Source: an uncultured Chloroflexota bacterium
Lineage (GTDB): Bacteria > Chloroflexota > Chloroflexia > Thermomicrobiales > UBA6265
Direction of reading: 5' to 3'
Assembly (NCBI GenBank): GCA_937870845.1
Contig: CALMZR010000231.1
Coordinates: 1-48,953, forward strand
Length of the DNA: 48,953 nucleotides
Shown here: piece after piece, positions 42,565 through 48,953 of the stretch
Position numbering within the stretch: position 1 is the first letter of the stretch
How the letters are laid out: each line of letters begins with the position of its first letter
Notes under the pieces: generated by a model
What the model saw: the letters and a program-made list of their open reading frames with translations, nothing else
Told to the model about the DNA's origin: nothing
Databases searched by the model: none
Made by a program: the position numbers and the translations under genes

Positions 42565-44004
42565 CTACTCCTGGAGCCGGGGGAGCAGGCTCCGCAACGG
42601 AAGCTCCACCCAGTCCGGTCTGTTTCGCACCTCGTAGGCCACTTCGTAGAGGGCCTTGTCCAGTTCCCAAGCCGCCAGCGCGGCCGCGAATTCCCGATCG
42701 TCCGCGGGGACGAGCGCCATCGGCGCCTCGAGCACCGCTTCGCGGTAGCCTTCGAGAAACGCCTGCCGGGCCTCGGTCTCCCATGACGCGAGCGGCGCCG
42801 AAGCCGCAACCTGATTCCGCTCCGCCGCGCCTCGCGCATAGGCGAACGAGCGGAGCATGCCCGCGACATCCTTGAGCGCGGAGGTTTTCTGGCGACGTTC
42901 GGCCACCGGGCGCGCCGGCTCGCCTTCGAAGTCGATGATGACCCAGTCTTCCTGCGGCGTTCGCAGCGTTTGCCCGAGGTGGTAATCTCCGTGAACTCGG
43001 ATGCGAACGGTCTCGGCTTCCGCGCCAAACCCTTCGGCGCGGGATGTTGCGTCCTCCAGGCCCGACGCGATCGACGGCAGCCCCGCGCGAAGCGGCTCGG
43101 GCAGCATCGCCTCCGACTCCTGCAGCAACGAGACTGTCTGACCCACGGCGCGGCGCACCCGAGCGATGTCCGCTTGGATCGATTCGCTGGTGGCCGTCTC
43201 CGCCGCCACCTCGGGCTCGGCAACACGCGATAGCGCGACATGCATCTCTCCGGTCCGCCGGCCGAGCAACCGTTCGGGAGAGGCATAATCAAGCGCAACG
43301 GCGGATTCGGGGCCGGTCAGCTCTCGCAACCGTCGCAGCATCCACGACCAACCATCGCCGAGGTTCGGGACGAACGCTTGGGCCAGAGCGAGCGGATGCG
43401 CCTCGCCATCAAGAGCGCGCCAGGACGCCCCGCCGAGGTAGTGCGGCACACTAGCGAACCCGGCCTTGGCCAGGGCGCGCAGCATCTCCTCATCTGGATT
43501 GGGACCTGGTTGCAGCCGGCGCACCAGCTTCACCATTGCCTCATTGCCGTAGCGGAGCGACGTATTGCTCTGCTCCGCGCGCATGACGGTGACAGGCGCC
43601 TGGGCAGCGGACGCCAGGACATGTGAGGCCGCTGGCTCGGACGTGAACGTCCACCTCGCCTGGGACGCCGCCTTGCCATTCATCGCCTCGATCAGCCACC
43701 GGCCGAACCAGGGAGCCTCTACGCCGTCGATGACGGCGCCGGTGCTCGTCGCCCCTGGCATCGCGGTGATGACTTCGCTCGCTCCGACATGCGCCGTCCA
43801 GACCATCGGCACGAAATAGCGGGATGAGTCGCCATGACGATACTCCACGCGGACGATCGCGAGGAGGAGGGCGTCGTCGTCGACGGCCTCGGTGAGACCG
43901 TCCTCGATCACGGCGCGGGCGATGCCGCGGCCCTTGTCGGCAAACCAGCGGCGCGTCTCCAGCCACCTGGGAAGCGCCCCGGAGAGGGCATCGAAATCGA
44001 TCAT
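42565..44004 (-). CDS. Maltokinase (Pep2/Mak1 type)
   Basis: 479 residues; phosphorylates maltose to maltose-1-phosphate with ATP. N-terminal cap [20 protein letters not shown] is the family start; the kinase core has [17 protein letters not shown], the catalytic loop [13 protein letters not shown] and the metal-binding [11 protein letters not shown]. Aminoglycoside-kinase-like fold. The ATG at 44004 overlaps the treS stop (ATGA), so the pair is coupled; in many bacteria the two are fused. Product would normally feed GlgE, which is not in this window. Confidence 0.92.
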   Translation of the reverse strand: MIDFDALSGALPRWLETRRWFADKGRGIARAVIEDGLTEAVDDDALLLAIVRVEYRHGDSSRYFVPMVWTAHVGASEVITAMPGATSTGAVIDGVEAPWFGRWLIEAMNGKAASQARWTFTSEPAASHVLASAAQAPVTVMRAEQSNTSLRYGNEAMVKLVRRLQPGPNPDEEMLRALAKAGFASVPHYLGGASWRALDGEAHPLALAQAFVPNLGDGWSWMLRRLRELTGPESAVALDYASPERLLGRRTGEMHVALSRVAEPEVAAETATSESIQADIARVRRAVGQTVSLLQESEAMLPEPLRAGLPSIASGLEDATSRAEGFGAEAETVRIRVHGDYHLGQTLRTPQEDWVIIDFEGEPARPVAERRQKTSALKDVAGMLRSFAYARGAAERNQVAASAPLASWETEARQAFLEGYREAVLEAPMALVPADDREFAAALAAWELDKALYEVAYEVRNRPDWVELPLRSLLPRLQE

Positions 44005-45668
44005 GACGCGGTCGGACGCTCCAGGCGGAACCAGTAGAAGCTGTGGGGCCCGAGCGTCAGGAAATACGGCAGCTCGCCGATGGGTGGGAACGCCGTTTCT
44101 CCGATCAGCTCTATCGGCTGCCACCCATCGTAGGCGCTGAGGTCGAGCTGCGAAGGTTGCACGAAGCGGGAGAGGTTCACCACGCAAAGAAGCACCTCGT
44201 CGCCGTACTCCCGGATGTAGGCAAGCACCTTGCGATTGTCGGCGTTGAGGAACTCCAGCGTGCCCCGGCCGAATGCGCGATACCGCTTGCGGACGCGGAT
44301 CATGCGCCGCATCCACTCCAGCAGCGACGTCGGCAGCCGCTCCTGCGCTTCCACATTGACGGCCTGATAGCCGTAGACCGGGTCGGCGATCGGCGGGTCA
44401 TAGAGCCGTGCCGCGTCGGCGCGGGAGAAGCCGCCGTTGCGGTCGTTCGACCATTGCATCGGGGTGCGCACGCCGTTGCGGTCGCCGAGGAAGACGTTAT
44501 CCCCCATGCCGATCTCGTCGCCGTAGTAGATCACCGGCGTCCCCGGCAACGAGAGGAGCAGCGAGTTCATCAGCTCGATCTTGCGCCGGCTGTTCTCCAG
44601 CAGCGGGGCCAGACGGCGGCGGATGCCGACGTTGCGGCGCATCTCCTTGTCCTTGGCGTATTCGGAGTACATGTAGTCGCGCTCTTCGTCGGTGACCATC
44701 TCGAGCGTCAGCTCGTCGTGGTTGCGCAGGAAAATGGCCCACTGTGCATTCTCCGGGATGGCCGGAGTGCGCGTCATGATCTCGACGATGGGGATGCGGT
44801 CCTCGCGCCGGACGGCCATGAACATGCGTGGCATGAGCGGGAAGTGGAACGCCATGTGGAACTCGGGGTTCTCTGGCGTTCCGAAGTACTCGACCACGTC
44901 TTCGGGCCACTGGTTGGCCTCGGCCAACAGAATCTTCCCGGGAAACTCCTCGTCTACCATCCGCCGCAGACGCTGCAAGAACGCGTGCGTCTCCGGCAAG
45001 TTCTCGCAGATGGTGCCTTCCGCTTCGATGAGATACGGCACCGCGTCGCAACGAAACCCGTCCAGCCCCATGCCCAGCCAGAAGCGAACGATGTTGAGCA
45101 TCTCCTCCTGGACGGCCGGGTTCTCGTAATTGAGGTCGGGCTGGTTGCTGAAGAAGCGGTGCCAGAAATACTGCCCGGCCTCGGGATCGTACGTCCAGTT
45201 CGAGACTTCGGTGTCGATGAAGATGATGCGCGCATCGCTATAGCGGGTCGGGTCGTCGCTCCACACGTAGTAGTCGCGATAGGGGGAGTCCGGGGACTTG
45301 CGCGCCTCCTGGAACCAGGCGTGCTGGTCCGAGGTGTGGTTCACGACCAGATCGGCGATGACCTTGAGGCCGCGCTCGTGCGCGGCGTCGAGAAGCGCCT
45401 TGAAGTCGGCGACGGTGCCGTACTCGGGATGGATGCTGACAAAATCGGAGATGTCGTAGCCGTCGTCCTTGTAGGGCGACGGGTACATCGGCAGGAGCCA
45501 GATGCAGTCGACGCCGAGGTTCTTGATGTAGTCGAGCCGCTCGGCCATCCCTCGGAAGTCGCCGATGCCGTTGTTGTCGGAATCGTAGAACGATTTGACC
45601 GGAGCTTCGTAGAAGACCGCATCCTTGAACCAGAGCGGATCGGTGCTCGTCAGTCCTCCCGCGGGCAT
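44001..45668 (-). CDS. treS: Trehalose synthase (maltose isomerising, GH13)
   Basis: 555 residues; interconverts maltose and trehalose. [22 protein letters not shown] at the start, [26 protein letters not shown], nucleophile in [10 protein letters not shown], acid/base in [12 protein letters not shown] and the third carboxylate in [14 protein letters not shown]-terminal beta domain ends at [12 protein letters not shown]. The ATG at 45668 follows AGGAG; the frame is open upstream without homology. Oriented divergently from the ArsR-type regulator. Confidence 0.94.
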   Translation of the reverse strand: MPAGGLTSTDPLWFKDAVFYEAPVKSFYDSDNNGIGDFRGMAERLDYIKNLGVDCIWLLPMYPSPYKDDGYDISDFVSIHPEYGTVADFKALLDAAHERGLKVIADLVVNHTSDQHAWFQEARKSPDSPYRDYYVWSDDPTRYSDARIIFIDTEVSNWTYDPEAGQYFWHRFFSNQPDLNYENPAVQEEMLNIVRFWLGMGLDGFRCDAVPYLIEAEGTICENLPETHAFLQRLRRMVDEEFPGKILLAEANQWPEDVVEYFGTPENPEFHMAFHFPLMPRMFMAVRREDRIPIVEIMTRTPAIPENAQWAIFLRNHDELTLEMVTDEERDYMYSEYAKDKEMRRNVGIRRRLAPLLENSRRKIELMNSLLLSLPGTPVIYYGDEIGMGDNVFLGDRNGVRTPMQWSNDRNGGFSRADAARLYDPPIADPVYGYQAVNVEAQERLPTSLLEWMRRMIRVRKRYRAFGRGTLEFLNADNRKVLAYIREYGDEVLLCVVNLSRFVQPSQLDLSAYDGWQPIELIGETAFPPIGELPYFLTLGPHSFYWFRLERPTAS

Positions 45669-45753
45669 ACCTGCTCCTGTCTGATGAACGCGCAAACGCC
45701 CACGCGCATTGTCCCCTGCGCGACGCCAGCGCGGCGAGCCAGGCAACATCGTC

Positions 45754-45773
45754 ACATCGAGATAGTATGATGT
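45754..45773. promoter_or_regulatory. Inverted repeat and -10 box between treS and the ArsR-type gene
   Basis: ACATC (45754-45758), ten bases, GATGT (45769-45773). The repeat overlaps TATGAT (45766-45771), a plausible -10 box for the regulator. A dimeric winged-helix repressor could bind here, controlling itself and perhaps treS. Arms are only five bases, so support is modest. Confidence 0.35.
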
Positions 45774-45814
45774 CGTGATGAACGTCGCGCATCCCCCGCC
45801 CGGGCCGTGCCGGC

Positions 45815-46945
45815 ATGGGTGAGCTCGTTGCCGGCCAGCCGGCCCTGCGCATCGAATCGGCGGTTTCGCTGCCACTCGAGCTCGTCTCGGTTCTGTCCCT
45901 CCTCTACCGGGCCGTGCCCGGCAGCGGTCTCGATCCCTGGCTGATCACGGCCCGCGACCGCCTTCCGGACGAGGTGCGGGACGATCTCGATCTCCTGCAC
46001 GGCTTTTCGGGCCGGCTCCTCTACTTTCCGGAGGAGCCGGTCATGCGGTTCGAGCCGTTGCGCCTGGACCGGCGAGACGCGTCGTTCGACGAGTTGATCG
46101 CCTTCATGCGCGAGCTGCCCGCAGCCGCCTACCGGGACATGGTCGGAAACGCCCTGAGGCGCGTCTCCCTCGATCGCGAGATGCGCTGGCAGGCTCCGGT
46201 CGACGACGAGTCGTGGCGACGAGCGCTGCTGCCCGCGCTGACGACGGCGAAACTGGACGATGTCATGACGCTGCTGGCGAATCCAGAGGCGTTGAAGCGG
46301 CGCACGATCTCGCTCTACGAAGGCGTTTGGGACTCGGTGTACCGGGTCGCCCGCGCCAAGGAAGCGTCGCTGCTGCACGAGGCCGCGACCCAGGGCGCTG
46401 CCTTCTGCGACCGTGGGTTCGACGATGCGTACGCGTCGTTCACGGGCCAGCGGGTGCCTGAGGTGCTCGATCGGCCGCCGCCCAGCTTCACCCGCGTGGC
46501 ATTCTGCCCGTCGGCCTATTTGGGCGAGTTCGTGAGCTACATCGCCTACGAGCCGGACCTGGTCGTGTTCTTCGCGGCGCCGCAGCTCATCGAGCGTTTG
46601 CCCGGGAGGCGTCTGGCGCCGCCCACTCGCGCAGGCGACACGACTTCCGGAAGGCAGAGCACCGAAGAGTTGCTCGAGGCCGCGCGGGCCCTGGCGGATC
46701 CGACGCGGCTGCGGATGATCGATGTGCTGCTCGAGGGCGAGCTATACGCTCAGGAGATCGTGGGACGCCTCGGGGTAGCGCAGTCGGCCGTTTCTCGCCA
46801 TTTGGCCCAACTCGAACGGGCCGGGATCGTCACGGTCGATCAGCGACGAGGAGCGAAGTACTACGCGGTCAATCCCGACCGTTTGGAGGCAATGGCAGGG
46901 GCGCTCAGCGAGCGGGCGGCGAGCGCTCGACATCGGCAAACGTAG
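45815..46945 (+). CDS. ArsR-family transcriptional regulator with large N-terminal domain
   Basis: 376 residues. Residues 285-370 are an ArsR winged helix: [32 protein letters not shown], recognition helix [18 protein letters not shown] and wing [13 protein letters not shown]. The preceding 280 residues ([19 protein letters not shown] near the start, [18 protein letters not shown] before the linker) form a helical sensor-like domain similar in arrangement to DUF5937-type regulators; no metal-site cysteines typical of ArsR/SmtB are seen. Probably senses a small molecule. Located divergent to treS-mak. Confidence 0.83.
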   Translation: MGELVAGQPALRIESAVSLPLELVSVLSLLYRAVPGSGLDPWLITARDRLPDEVRDDLDLLHGFSGRLLYFPEEPVMRFEPLRLDRRDASFDELIAFMRELPAAAYRDMVGNALRRVSLDREMRWQAPVDDESWRRALLPALTTAKLDDVMTLLANPEALKRRTISLYEGVWDSVYRVARAKEASLLHEAATQGAAFCDRGFDDAYASFTGQRVPEVLDRPPPSFTRVAFCPSAYLGEFVSYIAYEPDLVVFFAAPQLIERLPGRRLAPPTRAGDTTSGRQSTEELLEAARALADPTRLRMIDVLLEGELYAQEIVGRLGVAQSAVSRHLAQLERAGIVTVDQRRGAKYYAVNPDRLEAMAGALSERAASARHRQT

Positions 46946-47063
46946 CCCAAGCAGCCGTCGCACATTGCGTCGGGGCGCCGATCCGGGTATCCTTCCACCC
47001 TGCCAACCGCTAATCGAGTGGTGCGCCAAGCGACGGAGCTTTGCACGGATTTGCGAGGCAATG

Positions 47064-47091
47064 GGCGCCGTCCGCGTGCGGACGCGGCGCC
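47064..47091 (+). other. Large bulged hairpin in non-coding gap
   Basis: GGCGCCG TCCGC (47064-47075), loop GT, GCGGA (47078-47082), two-base bulge CG, CGGCGCC (47085-47091). Twelve base pairs of nearly pure GC. No U-tract follows; could be a terminator for the regulator gene 120 bases upstream or part of an RNA structure. Confidence 0.45.
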
Positions 47092-47304
47092 GCTGGCGCG
47101 GAAATTGCGTCAGCGTCCTAACTCAGACGCCTTGGGCGACGTTAGCCGGTCGCCTGGCACGTACAACCCCATATTCCTCAGTCGGGCGTTCGTCGGGCTT
47201 CGACGAGATGCCAGCGGGACGGACGCTCCCTCTTTTCCTCCTCCCGACGCTCACTCTCCGGTCGCGGGTGAGCCGGAAATCCTCGGCAGCGACCGACCAA
47301 ACGG

Positions 47305-47332
47305 CGGCGCCCGGTCATTGGACCGGGCGCCG
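47305..47332 (-). terminator. Hairpin downstream of the TPR-like gene
   Basis: CGGCGCCCGGTC (47305-47316), loop ATTG, GACCGGGCGCCG (47321-47332): a perfect 12-bp stem, 26 bases after the stop of the minus-strand gene. On minus it is followed by CCGTTTGG, a weak U-run. Confidence 0.65.
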
Positions 47333-47358
47333 AACCGTCTGGGCCTGCAAATGAACTG

Positions 47359-47883
47359 CTACGGAGTGAAAACGAGCTCCTGCCGCGTCTGGAGCGCCCT
47401 CGGCCGAAACGTGCTGCGGACGCGGGCGCGCAGCACTGCCGCGTCCCGGTCGCGCCCGGCCGCCACATAGGCGTCAATGGCGGCCTCGTGGGCGGCGCGT
47501 TCCAACTTCCAGAACGCCGGTGTGCGCGTGAGATCGAGTAATGGGTCGAGCGTGGCGGCGTCGGTGAACGCGGCCCGCGCCGCATCGAACCGGCGTCCCC
47601 GGCTCAGCGCCAGGGCGCGCAACGCCGCGGCCCGCGCGCGGCGCTCTGCCGGCGTCAAGGGACCGGCGAGGGTTTTCCCGGGATCGGCTGGCGAGCCGGA
47701 CTGGGTCGCTTCGGACCCTACGGCCGCGACAACGCGTTGCAGCGCCGCCTCTGGCGCCTGGATCGTCGACGTCGTCCGCGGCGGATCAGGCAAGGTTTCT
47801 GCGCCGGGTTCGGCGACAGACCGGCGCAGCAGCCGCTGCACGGTTGCCTCGAGACACCACCACGCGGGCTGAGAGATCATCAT
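47359..47883 (-). CDS. Small TPR-like protein, unknown function
   Basis: About 174 residues. N-terminal 25 residues (MMISQPAWWCLEATVQRLL) are amphipathic; a low-complexity Pro/Ala/Thr middle follows. The last 95 residues (ERRARAAALRALALSRGRR, FDAARAAFTDAATLDPLL, WKLERAAHEAAIDAYVAAG) form helix pairs resembling tetratricopeptide repeats, with the A-x3-F/Y-x2-A spacing. Start codons GTG 47886, ATG 47883 and ATG 47880 are all possible; GAGG lies seven bases before 47883. No clear partner; the neighbouring IS66 element may have separated it from former neighbours. Confidence 0.6.
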   Translation of the reverse strand: MMISQPAWWCLEATVQRLLRRSVAEPGAETLPDPPRTTSTIQAPEAALQRVVAAVGSEATQSGSPADPGKTLAGPLTPAERRARAAALRALALSRGRRFDAARAAFTDAATLDPLLDLTRTPAFWKLERAAHEAAIDAYVAAGRDRDAAVLRARVRSTFRPRALQTRQELVFTP

Positions 47884-48019
47884 CACGCGGCCTCAACTTC
47901 CCGTCTGTGACGGCGCGACCACGATCGAGGCCTCGCCGGGGAACAATCGCTACGGGGTGTGAGACGAGTTTCGCAGCGTGTGCGGGGAGCTGGATGCCTT
48001 CAACAGCCGCATCGTACCA

Positions 48020-48129
48020 TCCGCCCTGTACGGACACAAGGCTTTTTGTCTGACAGTAAGAGTTCAGACCGGCCAGGGATTGTGGGAAAATGTCGGTTCT
48101 CGGGATGGTGCTGAGATCCAGGGGACGCT
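48020..48129. mobile_element. Presumed left end of the IS66-family element
   Basis: The 110 bases before the transposase ATG carry no gene. They include GGACACAAGG...TTTTTGTCTGAC, a short imperfect inverted pair, at about 48029-48053. An IS66 left inverted repeat is expected here, but its boundary is not provable from this window because the right end is missing. Confidence 0.4.
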
Positions 48130-48953
48130 ATGGCGGGCAGCGTGACGCAACCGACGGTCGCGGAGCTGCTGGCGCTCGTGGGCGAGTTGCGCGAGCGCAT
48201 CGCCGGGTTGGAGGCGGAGAACGCCCGGCTGCGCGCCGAGGTCGCGGTCCTGCGTGGCGACGAGTCGCCGGGGTGCGGCGCGGCGCCGGGGGAGGCGGCC
48301 GCCCCGCCGCGCCGCCGCCCGCCGCGATGGGCCAAAGCCAACGTCGTGGTGGTGGCGCGGCAGCGCCCGCGCCAGCCCCGCGCCCCGGCGCCGGGCCGGC
48401 GGCGGGAGGTTCCCGACCGGATCGTGTGGCACGCTCCGGATGTCTGTCCGGCCTGTGCCGCGCCGCTGGCGCGGGGGCGGCTGGTGGGACGGCGCCAGGT
48501 CATCGCCGTGCCGCCGGTGCGCGCCGCGGTGGTCGAGCCCCGGGTGCTGGAGCGGACGTGTCGCCGCTGTGGGACGCGCAGCCGGGGGGCGATGCCCGCC
48601 CTGGGGGAGCAGGTCGGCGCCCAGCGGCGGGTGGCCTGGCCGGTGGCGGCCTGGGTGGCGACGCTGCGCCCCACGCGGCGGCTGCCGCTGGCCCAGGTGC
48701 GGTGGCTGCTGGAGCGCGCCTGGGGGCTGCGGGTGTCGGTGGGGGAGGTGAGCGCGCTGCTGGCCGAAACCGCCCGCGCCGGGCGTCCGGCCTACGCGGC
48801 GCTGCTGGCCGAGGCGCGGGCCAGCCCCGTCGTCCACCTCGACGAGACGGGGTGGCGCGAGGACGGGCGCAATGGCTGGGTCTGGACGGTGAGCACGCCC
48901 ACGGTGCGGCTCTTCCACTGCTCCCGCAGCCGGGCCGGGGCGGTCGCCGCCTA
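48130..48953 (+). CDS. IS66-family transposase (TnpC type), 5' part, cut by right edge
   Basis: About 274 residues, open to the window end. N-terminal leucine-zipper-like helix (TVAELLALVGELRERIAGLE), then an Arg/Pro-rich stretch, a zinc-finger-like region with CPAC and CRRCG, and the start of the DDE domain, VVHLDETGWREDG, with the first catalytic aspartate, followed by GWVWTVSTP. These are typical IS66 TnpC features. No tnpA or tnpB lies before it, which fits the single-gene ISBst12-like subgroup. Local GC is even higher than in the surrounding genes. The left end of the element probably lies between about 48020 and 48100, but the terminal repeat cannot be fixed without the right end. Confidence 0.88.
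   Translation, partial: MAGSVTQPTVAELLALVGELRERIAGLEAENARLRAEVAVLRGDESPGCGAAPGEAAAPPRRRPPRWAKANVVVVARQRPRQPRAPAPGRRREVPDRIVWHAPDVCPACAAPLARGRLVGRRQVIAVPPVRAAVVEPRVLERTCRRCGTRSRGAMPALGEQVGAQRRVAWPVAAWVATLRPTRRLPLAQVRWLLERAWGLRVSVGEVSALLAETARAGRPAYAALLAEARASPVVHLDETGWREDGRNGWVWTVSTPTVRLFHCSRSRAGAVAA

Larger units (their letters stand above)
46946..47358. other. Structured non-coding gap
   Basis: 413 bases between the regulator stop and a minus-strand gene. It contains GGGTATCCTTCC (46985-46996), -10-like on plus, then GGTGCGCCAAGC (47020-47031) and TTTGCACGG, both resembling the rplU leader, then a large bulged hairpin (47064-47091) and a 12-bp perfect hairpin (47305-47332). No tRNA or known RNA family recognised, and no frame looks coding. 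Confidence 0.5.

Noticed and set aside
41183-42784. Open frame of 533 codons on minus opposite the GH57 gene
   Set aside because: No recognisable domain; the plus strand has clear catalytic motifs over the same bases.
44043-45770. Open frame of 575 codons on plus opposite treS
   Set aside because: Antisense of a strongly supported enzyme; composition is Val/Asp/His-rich, as expected of a shadow frame.
47786-48037. Minus frame of 83 codons upstream of the TPR-like gene
   Set aside because: Overlaps that gene in another frame and lacks a ribosome site, motifs or convincing composition.

Overview
The window is GC-rich bacterial DNA, densely coding on both strands with many 4-bp ATGA/GTGA gene overlaps. 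Three things together suggest a Thermomicrobia-like member of the Chloroflexota. These are the gene content (form II cox-type molybdenum hydroxylase, TreS plus separate maltokinase, GH57 branching enzyme, PTPS-related and DUF2142 membrane proteins), the frequent GTG/TTG starts and the TATACT/TATCCT-like -10 boxes. This assignment is an inference from style and content; no rRNA or tRNA gene is present to confirm it.

Layout. (1) 1-5.6 kb: an unrecognised protein cut by the left edge, a secreted NlpC/P60 hydrolase, a YtxH-like coiled-coil membrane protein, then a plus-strand run of universal stress protein, two TrkA-type RCK proteins, type III pantothenate kinase and a GNAT acetyltransferase. 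(2) 5.7-12.7 kb: histidine operon hisG-hisC-hisB-hisH-hisA-hisF-hisI, with overlapping stop/start codons from hisC onward, followed by an overlapping HIT-family protein. hisD, a canonical hisE and hisN are not here. (3) 12.7-18.7 kb: an MFS transporter converging on ATP-dependent PEP carboxykinase (the two stops share a CTAG), and a divergent pair of PLP aminotransferases. (4) 18.7-22.7 kb: three-subunit molybdenum hydroxylase operon (coxS-coxL-coxM order). (5) 23.1-36.5 kb: surface-polysaccharide region. It holds rmlA-rmlD-rmlB without rmlC, an MFS exporter, two GT-C-like membrane proteins joined by a small two-helix protein, a UDP-galactopyranose-mutase-like flavoprotein, a GtrA protein, an S41 protease-like protein and an unknown protein with a PD-(D/E)XK-like signature. 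(6) 37-39 kb: ribosomal protein genes rplU-rpmA-rpmE and inorganic pyrophosphatase. (7) 39-47 kb: alpha-glucan/trehalose block: 4-alpha-glucanotransferase and GH57 branching enzyme on plus, converging on treS-maltokinase on minus, with a divergent ArsR-type regulator beside treS. (8) 47-49 kb: a structured non-coding gap, a small TPR-like protein and an IS66-family transposase cut by the right edge.

How parts fit together: malQ, the branching enzyme, TreS and maltokinase form a route between glycogen-like alpha-glucan, maltose-1-phosphate and trehalose, but GlgE is not in the window. The rml genes supply dTDP-sugar for the membrane glycosyltransferase-like genes next to them. The best leads for unusual biology are the HisI protein with altered metal motifs and a degenerate HisE-like half, the S41 protein lacking its catalytic lysine, the PD-(D/E)XK-like protein in the polysaccharide cluster, the unassigned aminotransferase pair, and the short leader hairpins before hisC and rplU. 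No CRISPR array, prophage or recognisable defence system was seen.
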